From an uncultured Eubacteriales bacterium (GTDB taxonomy: Bacteria > Bacillota > Clostridia > Lachnospirales > Lachnospiraceae), in NCBI GenBank assembly GCA_900313765.1, contig OMSN01000157.1, positions 1 to 9,517 of the forward strand: DNA of 9,517 nt, given 5' to 3'. Made by a program: the position numbers and the translations under genes. The notes under the pieces were generated by a model. That model was given only the letters and a program-made list of their open reading frames with translations, was not told the DNA's origin and ran no database searches. This document shows positions 1 to 7,343 of the stretch, one piece after another (within the stretch, counting starts at the first letter, position 1; each line of letters starts with the position of its first letter).

Positions 1-528
1 CTGGGTGCGATCAACATCCCCATGCTGAATGCGGAGATCGTGACCGGTATCTCGCTCATGCTGATCTTCATAGGACTGGGGCAGTTCCTGTCCAGATGGG
101 GATACATCGTGGAATTCGGATTCGGGACGGTACTGATCGGGCATGTCACATTTAACCTGCCTTACACCGTACTGTCCATCATGCCGAAACTGCGCCAGGT
201 CAATATCAGCACCTATGAAGCTGCGCTGGACCTGGGGGCTTCCCGGATGCTGGCATTCCGCAAGGTTGTCCTTCCGGATATCATGTCGGGCATCCTGTCC
301 GGATTCATGCTGGCGTTCACATTGTCCCTGGATGATTTCGTGATCACCCACTTCACCAAAGGACCGGGGTTCGATACCCTGTCAACGAAGATCTACACAG
401 AGGTGAGAAAGGGGATCAAGCCGGAGATGTATGCGCTCTCGACCCTGCTGTTTGTAAGTGTCCTGCTTCTGCTCCTGCTGTTTGGCAGAGGCAGATCCAA
501 AGGTGACGCGCCGCAGCGCTCACACTGA
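1..528 (+). CDS. potC: Spermidine/putrescine ABC transporter permease, PotC type (5' end missing)
   Basis: Inner-membrane permease subunit of a polyamine importer; with a PotB-like partner it forms the channel energised by PotA and fed by the binding protein PotD. The reading frame is open from base 1, so 175 codons of the C-terminal part are present (E. coli PotC is about 260 residues) and the start lies left of the window. The permease signature is clear: an EAA loop (EAALDLGASRM, then a downstream VVLPDI) where the ATPase docks, followed by the typical LSLDDFVITHF segment and the GFDTLSTKIYTEVRKG stretch seen in PotC proteins. Hydrophobic segments fit several membrane helices, including a Leu-rich last one just before a short basic tail. 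The binding protein gene starts 49 nt downstream on the same strand, as in potABCD operons. Family assignment is firm; the exact polyamine substrate is inferred. Confidence 0.93.
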   Translation: MGAINIPMLNAEIVTGISLMLIFIGLGQFLSRWGYIVEFGFGTVLIGHVTFNLPYTVLSIMPKLRQVNISTYEAALDLGASRMLAFRKVVLPDIMSGILSGFMLAFTLSLDDFVITHFTKGPGFDTLSTKIYTEVRKGIKPEMYALSTLLFVSVLLLLLLFGRGRSKGDAPQRSH

Positions 529-577
529 TACCAACCTGATGACAAGATCTGAAACAAAAAAGAGGAGACAACAGAGT

Positions 578-1879
578 ATGAAAAAAGTCATTGCAACCGT
601 AACGATCGCCATGCTGATCCCCTGCCTGTTGACCGGATGTATCAAGAAGGCAGAGCCGGCGAAGGAAACCACCGCGCAGACTGCCGCAGAAACACAGAAG
701 GCGGAAGATACAGCCGCTCAGAGTGAGACGGCAGCTCCTGCAGTCGAGACGCAGGCTCCGGAAGCAGTTACAGAGGCGCAGGAAGCAGCAGCGGCAGCGG
801 CAACCGAAGCGGAAGAAGCAGCAGCGGCAGCGGTAACCGAGGCGGAAGTGGCAGGCACAGAGTCGGATGCTTCGGATTATGTCGTTCCTCAGAAGGGCAC
901 AGGCAAGGTCGTTGTCTACAACTGGGGCGAGTACATTGATCCGGATGTACTGGATCAGTTTGAAGAAGAGACTGGCATCGAAGTTGTCTATGAAGAGTTT
1001 GAGACCAATGAGATCATGTATCCGAAGGTGGCGGCAGGCGCTGCGAACTATGACCTGATCTGCCCGTCCGACTACATGATCGCGAAGATGATCGACAATG
1101 ACATGCTTCAGCCGATCAATTATGACCACATCCCGAACTACAGCAATATTGATGAGACCTACATCGAGCAGTCCAGAGGATTCGATCCTGAGAACAAGTA
1201 TTCAATCCCGTACTGCTGGGGAACCGTCGGTATCCTGTACAACACTTCCATGATCGAGGAAGGCGATACAGTGGATTCCTGGGAGATTCTCTGGGATGAG
1301 AAATACAAGGACAATATCCTGATGCAGGATTCTGTCAGGGATGCGTTCATGGTAACCGAGAAACTTCTTGGCTATGACGTCAATACCGTGGATGAGGAAG
1401 AACTGAAAGCCTGCACCGATAAGCTGATCGAGCAGAAGCCACTTGTCCAGGCTTATGTCATCGACCAGGTACGTGACAAGATGATCGGCGGCGAGGCTGC
1501 CCTGGGCGTCATCTATTCCGGCGAGGCGATCTACACTGCACGTGAGAATGAAGATCTTGAGTATGTGATCCCGAAGGAAGGAACCAATGTCTGGATCGAC
1601 AGCTGGGTCATCCCGAAGGGTGCGCAGAATGTGGAGAATGCCGAGATGTTCCTGAACTTCCTGTGCAGAGGTGATATCGCATACAAGAATTTTGACTATA
1701 TCACCTACTCCACGCCGAACAAGGCAGCAAGAGAACTCATCGAGGACGAGGACATCAAGAATTCCACCGTTGCATTCCCGACCGCCGAGATGCTGGAGAA
1801 CAGCGACGTATATACATACATCGGTGAAGACGGAGACGCACTGTACGCCAAGTACTGGGATAAGGTCAAGTCAAGCTGA
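578..1879 (+). CDS. potD: Polyamine-binding lipoprotein of the ABC transporter, PotD type
   Basis: Extracytoplasmic solute-binding protein that captures spermidine or putrescine and delivers it to the permease encoded just upstream. The chosen ATG has an AGAGGAGA ribosome site about 9 nt upstream; an in-frame ATG at 458 would overlap potC and put 40 non-secretory residues before the signal peptide. The 433-residue product begins with a lipoprotein signal ending in lipobox LLTGC, so Cys21 should be lipidated. Residues 22 to about 100 are a low-complexity Ala/Glu/Thr linker. The binding domain starts near residue 103 (KVVVYNWGEYIDP), matching the PotD/PotF opening, followed by ETGIEVVYEEFETNE and YDLICPSDYMI. 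The WIDSWVIP motif (Trp339, Asp341) corresponds to the PotD Trp/Asp pair that contacts polyamine. A Tyr in GVIYSGEA seems to replace a Trp of E. coli PotD, so specificity could differ. A terminator follows the stop. Confidence 0.94.
   Translation: MKKVIATVTIAMLIPCLLTGCIKKAEPAKETTAQTAAETQKAEDTAAQSETAAPAVETQAPEAVTEAQEAAAAAATEAEEAAAAAVTEAEVAGTESDASDYVVPQKGTGKVVVYNWGEYIDPDVLDQFEEETGIEVVYEEFETNEIMYPKVAAGAANYDLICPSDYMIAKMIDNDMLQPINYDHIPNYSNIDETYIEQSRGFDPENKYSIPYCWGTVGILYNTSMIEEGDTVDSWEILWDEKYKDNILMQDSVRDAFMVTEKLLGYDVNTVDEEELKACTDKLIEQKPLVQAYVIDQVRDKMIGGEAALGVIYSGEAIYTARENEDLEYVIPKEGTNVWIDSWVIPKGAQNVENAEMFLNFLCRGDIAYKNFDYITYSTPNKAARELIEDEDIKNSTVAFPTAEMLENSDVYTYIGEDGDALYAKYWDKVKSS
782..847 (+). repeat. 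Two tandem 33-bp units inside the potD linker
   Basis: Two adjacent 33-bp units (782-814 and 815-847) differ at only a few bases and encode 11-residue repeats EAAAAAATEAE and EAAAAAVTEAE (residues 69-79 and 80-90 of the binding protein). A partial related segment (EAVTEAQ) precedes them. The unit is a multiple of three, so gain or loss of copies would change linker length without breaking the frame. Confidence 0.85.
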
Positions 1880-1899
1880 TATACTGAGATCAGGCAACG

Positions 1900-1942
1900 G
1901 AGCCTGCGCAGGGTGCATCCTGTGCAGGCTCTTATGTATTTT
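1900..1942 (+). terminator. Rho-independent terminator of the polyamine transporter operon
   Basis: A 13-bp stem (1900-1912 paired with 1919-1931, one G-T wobble) closes a 6-nt loop GTGCAT and is followed by a T-rich tract TTATGTATTTT. It lies 20 nt after the potD stop and separates the transporter from the next unit. Confidence 0.88.
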
Positions 1943-1954
1943 CTGTGACAGTTC

Positions 1955-1983
1955 TGTACATTTCAGTTATTGTTGTGTAAAAT
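1955..1983 (+). promoter_or_regulatory. Probable sigma-A promoter of the envelope gene cluster
   Basis: A -35-like TGTACA (1955-1960; 4 of 6 consensus) and a -10-like TAAAAT (1978-1983; 5 of 6) are separated by 17 nt. The site lies between the potD terminator and the next start codon, giving a leader of roughly 30 nt. It is the only good candidate seen between the two units; predicted by eye. Confidence 0.55.
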
Positions 1984-2019
1984 AGTCGGGTTAAATGAGC
2001 AGAAAGGGAGCTGTTTTTC

Positions 2020-3018
2020 ATGAAATTACTCAACAAGCTGGAACGCCGCTTCGGGCGGTATGCCATCCACGAACTGCCTGTGATCATGATCGCGTTTCAG
2101 GTGGTCGGATATACACTGGCGATGGTTGCGCCGAACGTACTCAACTGGGTCTGCTTCGACCCTGCGTCGATCTGCAGGGGCCAGGTCTGGCGCCTGGTAT
2201 CCTGGGTCCTGATGCCGCCGTCCGAATTGTCGATCTTTACGGTCATCATGCTGTTCTTCTATTACTGGATCGCAAGGACTCTGGCCAATACCTGGGGTGA
2301 TTTTTATTTCAACATCTATATTTTCGGGGGCATCCTGATCACGGATCTGGGCATGATGCTGGCATATCCGGTATTCCTGTCCATGGGAACCATGGCTGCC
2401 GCGGTCAATATCGGATTGATGAACGCTTTTGTCACCACCTATTACATCCAGACATCGATCCTGCTGGCATTCGCTTTTACCTATCCGAATGCCCAGGTTC
2501 TTCTGTACTTCGTCATCCCGATCAAGATGAGCTGGCTGGGTATATTTGAAGCCATCATGCTTGCATGGTCCTTCTACAAGGTCGGTATGGCAACACCGCG
2601 TCTGGTGATCCTTCTGTCCATTGTGAACTTTGTTATCTATTTCCTGTCGACCAGGGACCTGAAGCGGTTCAGCCCGAAGGAAGCCGCCCGGAGAGCAAAC
2701 TGGCAGAAGGCAGCCGGGCAGAACAGAGCATCCTCATTCTCAAGGCAGCAGGGGGCCGCGAAGAGCTCACAGCAAACCTCCGCGAATAAGGAGACTCCTG
2801 CCGGGAGCACCAGCAGAAGGAGCGCAGCCGGATATGCGAAGATCTATCCGAACGGCGCAAGGCATCGCTGCACCATCTGCGGCAGGACCGAACTGGACGA
2901 TGAGAGACTGGAGTTTCGCTATTGTTCAAAATGTGAAGGCAATCATGAGTACTGCCAGGACCATCTGTTCACGCATCAGCATATCCGCAATGGCGTGCCC
3001 ACACAGGATCCGCAGTAA
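2020..3018 (+). CDS. Rhomboid-fold membrane protein without catalytic serine motif, with C-terminal zinc-finger-like tail
   Basis: A 332-residue integral membrane protein. The start has a good AAAGGGAG ribosome site 9 nt upstream. Residues about 20-210 hold roughly six hydrophobic segments. RGQVWRLVSWVLMPP (53-67) matches the rhomboid/Derlin loop motif (GQxWRL), and ANTWGDFYFNIYIFGG follows as in rhomboid-like proteins. The protease Gly-x-Ser-Gly motif is absent: the corresponding region reads AAVNIGLMNAF, so it is probably not a rhomboid protease. After a polar, Ser/Gln/Ala-rich linker (about 215-275) comes a cytosolic Cys/His cluster: C284-x2-C287, C302-x2-C305, then H309, C312, H315, H319 and H321, spaced like a two-zinc B-box or treble-clef module. 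It is first in a probable envelope operon. The biochemical role is unknown; a Derlin-like role handling membrane proteins, or zinc-dependent partner binding, is only inference. Confidence 0.8.
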   Translation: MKLLNKLERRFGRYAIHELPVIMIAFQVVGYTLAMVAPNVLNWVCFDPASICRGQVWRLVSWVLMPPSELSIFTVIMLFFYYWIARTLANTWGDFYFNIYIFGGILITDLGMMLAYPVFLSMGTMAAAVNIGLMNAFVTTYYIQTSILLAFAFTYPNAQVLLYFVIPIKMSWLGIFEAIMLAWSFYKVGMATPRLVILLSIVNFVIYFLSTRDLKRFSPKEAARRANWQKAAGQNRASSFSRQQGAAKSSQQTSANKETPAGSTSRRSAAGYAKIYPNGARHRCTICGRTELDDERLEFRYCSKCEGNHEYCQDHLFTHQHIRNGVPTQDPQ

Positions 3019-3050
3019 CCGACATCTGAGCAGGCGATCTCAATCGCAGA

Positions 3051-3066
3051 AAGAAGGCATTGTTTG
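3051..3066 (+). promoter_or_regulatory. Ribosome site supporting a TTG start for the LtaS-family gene
   Basis: AAGAAGG (3051-3057) lies 6 nt before TTG (3064-3066). The first in-frame ATG (3085) has only a purine run two to three bases away, too close for normal initiation. TTG is therefore the better start; the first seven residues of the product depend on this choice. Confidence 0.6.
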
Positions 3067-5155
3067 AGCACCACGCAGGAAGAAATGTCACAGAGCAAGC
3101 ACATACCGGTAAGACTGATCGCGTCACTGACCGTCAGTGTGCTGATGATCCTGCTGACGATCCTGGCCATCCGCGGGAAGACGGCCTATCCGGGCCAGGC
3201 TCCCCAGGAGCGGTTCATTCTGGATGATCTGGTGGATCTCATAGCGAAACACAAGGAAGTCCTGTGTATCACGGCGAGCATCCTTGCCGGACTGTTTGCG
3301 TATGTGAAGATCGGAAGAGGGCTCTTTTTCCGGATCTATACCGGTGTCGGCATCGCTCTGATCCCGCTTCTGAGTTTTCTTCTGACAGAGGCTTATAACA
3401 GGGGATTCTGGCATGTGGGAGCACCGCTTTCCTACAAGATCGCCCAGCCGTTCAGTTCCATGTTTGTGCTGAACATCCTGCTGTATTATCTGTTTTATCT
3501 CTTCCTTGCATTTGCTTTCGGCAATTTCATGACCGGATACAGCGTGGCATCGGCACTTCTTTGCCTGGTGGCTGTCGCAAACTTCTTTGTGGTGAAGTTC
3601 CGGGGCAGTCCCATCGTTCCGTGGGACCTGCTCTCGATCCGGACAGCCGGAAATGTTGCCGGCAACTATGAATATACCGTCTACTGGCAGATGCTCCTTG
3701 CCACCTTCGGATTCATTTTCCTCATACTGGCATCCATTAAGATGAATGTGAAGTTCCGCCCGCTGCCGGTCCGCCTTCTGGGATGCGCCGCGGCGCTGGG
3801 AGCACTGATTCTGGTGGTCAGCGGGATGCAGAACAGTGAAATGAAATCGTTCTGGGGCATCGACACGACTCTGTTCACCCCCAATGTCATTTACACCAAG
3901 AACGGCTTCTGGCCGGCGTTCCTGTCGAATCTGTCCTTCCTCCACGTGGAGAAACCGGATGGATACAGTGCCTCGAGGGCTGAAAAGATCGGTCAGGAAG
4001 CGGAGGCGTCCTGGTCCGGAAGGGAAGAGGGAAGCGGCGCGAAGGGATCCGCCGCAGCGGCCAGTGTGCAGAATCCGAATATTATCATCATCATGAATGA
4101 GGCATTCTCGGATCTGTCGGTTCTTGGAGATTTCAACACCAGTGAAGACTACATGCCCCATTTCCGGTCCCTGATGGAGGATTATACATCCGGCTATCTG
4201 ATGGTATCGGTCAAGGGAGGCAATACCGCCAACACGGAGTATGAGTGCCTGAGCAGCGATACCATGGCGATACAGGACCATCGGTATGCATCCCTACAAC
4301 GGAAGCGGCTGGGAGCGGGACAGAGTCTATCCGCTGATGGGATTCGATGAATTCCTGGATGTGAGTTCATTTGCAGGAGCTGACAAGCTGAGAGGGTATG
4401 TCAGCGACAAAGGAGCCTTTGACAAGATCATCCGGATCATGGAGGACAAGCCTGAGGACGAGAGCGAGTTCATCTTCCTCGTCACCATGCAGAACCATTC
4501 CGGATATGCACCGAAGTCAACAGACAACGGTTTCTCGGAAGAAGTCATGCTGACAGATGTACCGATACAGACGCCGGATGTCGTGGCGACCGAGCGGTAC
4601 CTGACACTGATCAAGCATTCGGACCAGGCATTTGCAGACCTGATCGAATATTTTGAGAACCATGTGGAAGAGCCGACGATCATCGCCATGTTCGGAGACC
4701 ATGAACCCGGAGATTACATCACGGACGTGATCGACAAGCTGGTGGGAAATGAATCCTTCAACATGGCTTCCGACAACAGCGGAGCGGCAGGCTCCACCCA
4801 GGAATCCCTGGAGGAAGTGCAGAAGCACTATATGGTTCCCTATGTGATCTGGAACAACTTCGGCGCGCAGAAGAGAACCGACGCGGACCTGATCAGCGCC
4901 AACTATCTGAGCCCGCTGATCCTGGAAGAGGCGGGGGTAGAGCTGCCTCCGTATCAGAAGTTCCTGCTTCAGATGAGAGAGCAGGTACCGGCAGTGGCAG
5001 CCGGAGCCTATGTGGATGCAGACGGAACTTACCACAGCTGGGACGGAAGTGATCCCGATGATGAGAACACGAAGCTGCTGAATGACTACCATATTCTGCA
5101 GTACAATCATCTGAGTGATCCGGACGGACGCGTGGAAGAACTGTTTAAGGAGTAA
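3064..5155 (+). pseudogene. LTA synthase/phosphoglycerol transferase family gene, disrupted by an internal frameshifting deletion
   Basis: A sulfatase-fold membrane enzyme of the LtaS family, which transfers glycerol-phosphate from phosphatidylglycerol to a polymer or glycan outside the cell. The 5' part (3064-4350, 428 codons) encodes about five N-terminal membrane helices, then the start of the extracellular domain with metal-ligand Glu346 (IMNEAFSD) and nucleophile-type Thr388 (KGGNTANTEYE). The matching 3' part is in the next frame and continues as YRTIGMHPY, W-E-R (4310-4318), QNHSGY (His 4496) and the GDHEPGD metal motif (Asp-His at 4697-4702), ending at 5155. The switch falls at about 4264-4272. 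Relatives carry roughly 27 more residues here (LPxGSxPYQQ...LKSQ), so a deletion near 80 nt (length of 3n+2) explains both the shift and the missing segment. Neither fragment holds the full active site, so a functional enzyme is unlikely unless the sequence has an assembly error. The recalled family alignment is from memory. Confidence 0.85.
5147..5152 (+). promoter_or_regulatory. Ribosome site of lysA overlapping the upstream gene's end
   Basis: A perfect AAGGAG sits on the last codons and stop of the LtaS-family gene, 7 nt before the ATG at 5160. It selects that ATG over an in-frame ATG at 5115 inside the upstream gene. In the intact ancestor this layout would favour translational coupling; with the upstream frame now closing at 4350, ribosomes no longer reach this point. 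Confidence 0.8.
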
Positions 5156-5159
5156 GATT

Positions 5160-6425
5160 ATGAAAAAACCATTTGTGACACTGAGTGAAGTGCAGGAGAT
5201 CGTGAAGAAATATCCGACTCCGTTCCATCTCTACGATGAGAAAGGGATCCGCGAGAATGCACGGCGGGTGAATGAGGCATTTTCCTGGAATCCGGGCTTT
5301 CGCGAGTATTTTGCGGTGAAGGCTACGCCGAATCCGTTCCTTCTCAATATCCTGCATGATCATGGATGTGGATGCGACTGTTCTTCCATGACGGAACTGA
5401 TGCTCTCCGAGGCCTGCGGGATCACGGGAGAGGAGATCATGTTCTCCTCCAACGATACGCCGGTCGAGGAATACCGCAAGGCTGCGGACCTTGGCGCCAT
5501 CATCAATCTGGATGACATCAGCCATATTGAGATCGTGGAGAGAGAACTGGGATCTCTGCCGGAGACCATGAGCTGCCGGTTCAATCCGGGTGGTTTCTAT
5601 AAATTGTCCAACGGAATCATGGACAATCCGGGAGATTCGAAGTATGGTATGACGGAAGAGCAGATGTTTGAAGCGTTCCGCATCATGAAGAGCAAGGGCG
5701 TGAAGCATTTCGGGATCCATGCATTTCTCGTGTCGAATACCGTCGGAAATGATTATTACCCGACGCTTGCGACCACGCTGTTCAAGCTTGCGGTGCGGCT
5801 GAGAAATGCCACCGGTGCCCATATCTCCTTCATCAATCTATCCGGAGGAGTCGGGATCCCCTATGAGCCGGACGCAGCCGGTGCCGATATCATGAAGATC
5901 GGTGCGGGCGTCCACGAAGCCTACGACCGGATCCTGGGCAGAAACGGAATGGATGATGTCCGCATCTTCACCGAGATGGGACGGTTCATGATGGGACCCT
6001 ACGGCTGCCTGGTCACAAAGGCAATCAATGAGAAGCATATCTACAAAGAGTACATCGGCGTCGATGCGTGCGCTGCCAATCTGATGCGGCCGGCCATGTA
6101 TGGTTCCTACCATCACATCACGGTGCTTGGCAAAGAGGATCAGCCCTGCGTGTGCAGGTATGATGTCACCGGTTCTCTGTGCGAGAACAATGACAAATTT
6201 GCGATCGACCGCTGCCTGCCGAAGATTGACATGGGAGATTATCTTGTCATCCATGACACAGGTGCACATGGTTTCTCGATGGGCTACAACTACAATGGAA
6301 GACTGTGGTCCGCCGAACTGCTGAAGAAGGAAGACGGTACGGTTGAAATGATCCGGAGGGCGCAGGAGCCGAAAGATTACTTTGCGACCTTTGACTGCTT
6401 CCCGATCTACAGCAAACTGGTATAA
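5160..6425 (+). CDS. lysA: Diaminopimelate decarboxylase (PLP fold type III)
   Basis: Cytosolic PLP enzyme that decarboxylates meso-diaminopimelate to L-lysine, the last step of lysine synthesis; it draws on the same precursor used in peptidoglycan. The 421-residue length fits LysA (about 420). An N-terminal alanine-racemase-like barrel carries the PLP lysine in YFAVKATPNP (Lys54) and the phosphate-binding Gly loop SGGVGIPYEPD (from residue 228). The C-terminal beta domain has GSLCENNDKFA (Cys341, Glu342, Asp345), equivalent to the DapDC CESxD active-site motif, and DTGAHGFSMGYNYNGR, matching the DapDC DAGAYGxxMxxNYN motif. The usual EPGR reads EMGR (272-275). It starts 4 nt after the broken LtaS-family gene and precedes two cell-wall genes, so it is probably co-transcribed. 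A different amino-acid or polyamine-precursor substrate (for example NspC-like) is possible but less likely given these motifs. Confidence 0.88.
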   Translation: MKKPFVTLSEVQEIVKKYPTPFHLYDEKGIRENARRVNEAFSWNPGFREYFAVKATPNPFLLNILHDHGCGCDCSSMTELMLSEACGITGEEIMFSSNDTPVEEYRKAADLGAIINLDDISHIEIVERELGSLPETMSCRFNPGGFYKLSNGIMDNPGDSKYGMTEEQMFEAFRIMKSKGVKHFGIHAFLVSNTVGNDYYPTLATTLFKLAVRLRNATGAHISFINLSGGVGIPYEPDAAGADIMKIGAGVHEAYDRILGRNGMDDVRIFTEMGRFMMGPYGCLVTKAINEKHIYKEYIGVDACAANLMRPAMYGSYHHITVLGKEDQPCVCRYDVTGSLCENNDKFAIDRCLPKIDMGDYLVIHDTGAHGFSMGYNYNGRLWSAELLKKEDGTVEMIRRAQEPKDYFATFDCFPIYSKLV

Positions 6426-6443
6426 ATGATAGAGGTGTTGATC

Positions 6444-7334
6444 ATGAGAAAAAACAGAATGAACGATAATAAGAGAAAGCCGACAGCCATCATGGCGCTT
6501 CTGTTGGCCGGATGCATGTCCTGCAGCCTGTTTGCGGCTGAGGCTGCAGATGAGGATCTGCTGCAGACAGAGACGGAGACGGAAGTCTCCGAGACTGAAA
6601 ATATGGAGACGGAAGATATGTCTGAGGAAGAAATAAAATCGGGATACACTAAAGTCAAGGCGTTTATTGCCGATGTTGAGACTGCTATAAATGAACGCAC
6701 TGCAATGTCTCAGTCTTACTCGGAAGCGGAGCTGAGCATGATGACTAACGATGAGATCGCGGAAGCGAATCAGGCATGCTGTGAGACAGAGAGCTGGATG
6801 ATAGATGCCTATGAGGATGCGAATTTCAAACACCCCAACATGCAGTATCTGTGTGAGCAGTATCTGACAGGACTGCAGAACCAGCTCGATGCATATGAAT
6901 CCTGGGAGGAAAAGCAGGATATCGATACTTATAATGAGCTCTGGGAGGCCGGGTTCGCTAAGAGAGCAGCTGTTGCAGTTGAACTGGCGGATTATTACGG
7001 AGCACATTTTACGGATATTGCGGACATGCGCAGTAAGGTTAAAGACCTGGAAGCGCTGGATGAATTCTCCTCCGGAACCGTATCTGAAGCAACCACCAGG
7101 ACGGTTCAGGAGTGCCTGAACACCTTGAAGTTCCCGGTAGGCAAGGTGGATGGATATTGCGGTTACCGTACCATAAAGATGATAAGACGTTTCCAGAAAC
7201 TGTGCGGATATACACCGGCGGATGGAATCATCGACGATGAACTCGTTCAGCAGCTTCAGAAGGAAGTAGAGAAAGTTTCGCCAAAGGAGGAGGAAACTGA
7301 GCTGGATGCCGAAACCGAACAGGAGACGGAGTAA
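6444..7334 (+). CDS. Exported peptidoglycan-binding-domain protein, possible lipoprotein
   Basis: A 296-residue envelope protein. The ATG at 6444 is preferred because AGAGGTG (6431-6437) lies 6 nt ahead; the in-frame ATG at 6426 directly follows the lysA stop and has no spaced site. The N-terminus is basic, then hydrophobic, with a lipobox-like LLAGC (Cys24), though a type I cleavage after FAAEA is also possible. An acidic Glu/Thr linker (about 35-60) leads to a mostly helical region (about 65-210) that I do not recognise. Residues about 221-271 form a PG_binding_1-type domain: VQECLNTL, then VGKVDGYCGYRTIKMIRRFQ and the ADGIIDDELVQQL ending. The tail is again acidic. Such domains anchor proteins or hydrolases to cell wall. 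It lies 9 nt upstream of a secreted glucosaminidase gene, so it may position, assist or regulate that enzyme; no catalytic residues of its own are evident. Confidence 0.82.
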   Translation: MRKNRMNDNKRKPTAIMALLLAGCMSCSLFAAEAADEDLLQTETETEVSETENMETEDMSEEEIKSGYTKVKAFIADVETAINERTAMSQSYSEAELSMMTNDEIAEANQACCETESWMIDAYEDANFKHPNMQYLCEQYLTGLQNQLDAYESWEEKQDIDTYNELWEAGFAKRAAVAVELADYYGAHFTDIADMRSKVKDLEALDEFSSGTVSEATTRTVQECLNTLKFPVGKVDGYCGYRTIKMIRRFQKLCGYTPADGIIDDELVQQLQKEVEKVSPKEEETELDAETEQETE

Positions 7335-7343
7335 GGACTGTAT

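Noticed and set aside
458..577. Upstream in-frame ATG extending potD by 40 residues
   Set aside because: It would overlap the end of potC and place residues before a complete lipoprotein signal peptide; the ATG at 578 has a good ribosome site.
416..1129. Minus-strand Cys/Arg-rich open frame opposite potD
   Set aside because: It results from reading the Ala/Glu-rich linker repeats on the wrong strand; the plus-strand potD gene is unambiguous.
3124..4281. Minus-strand open frame (385 codons) opposite the LtaS-family gene
   Set aside because: It is antisense to a membrane-domain region with clear family motifs, and the translated product is a charged low-quality sequence with no domain.
4286..5155. 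Treating the second half of the LtaS-family gene as an independent small sulfatase gene
   Set aside because: The frame contains conserved family sequence (YRTIG) before the ATG, no convincing ribosome site precedes it, and the nucleophile and membrane domain are encoded only upstream.
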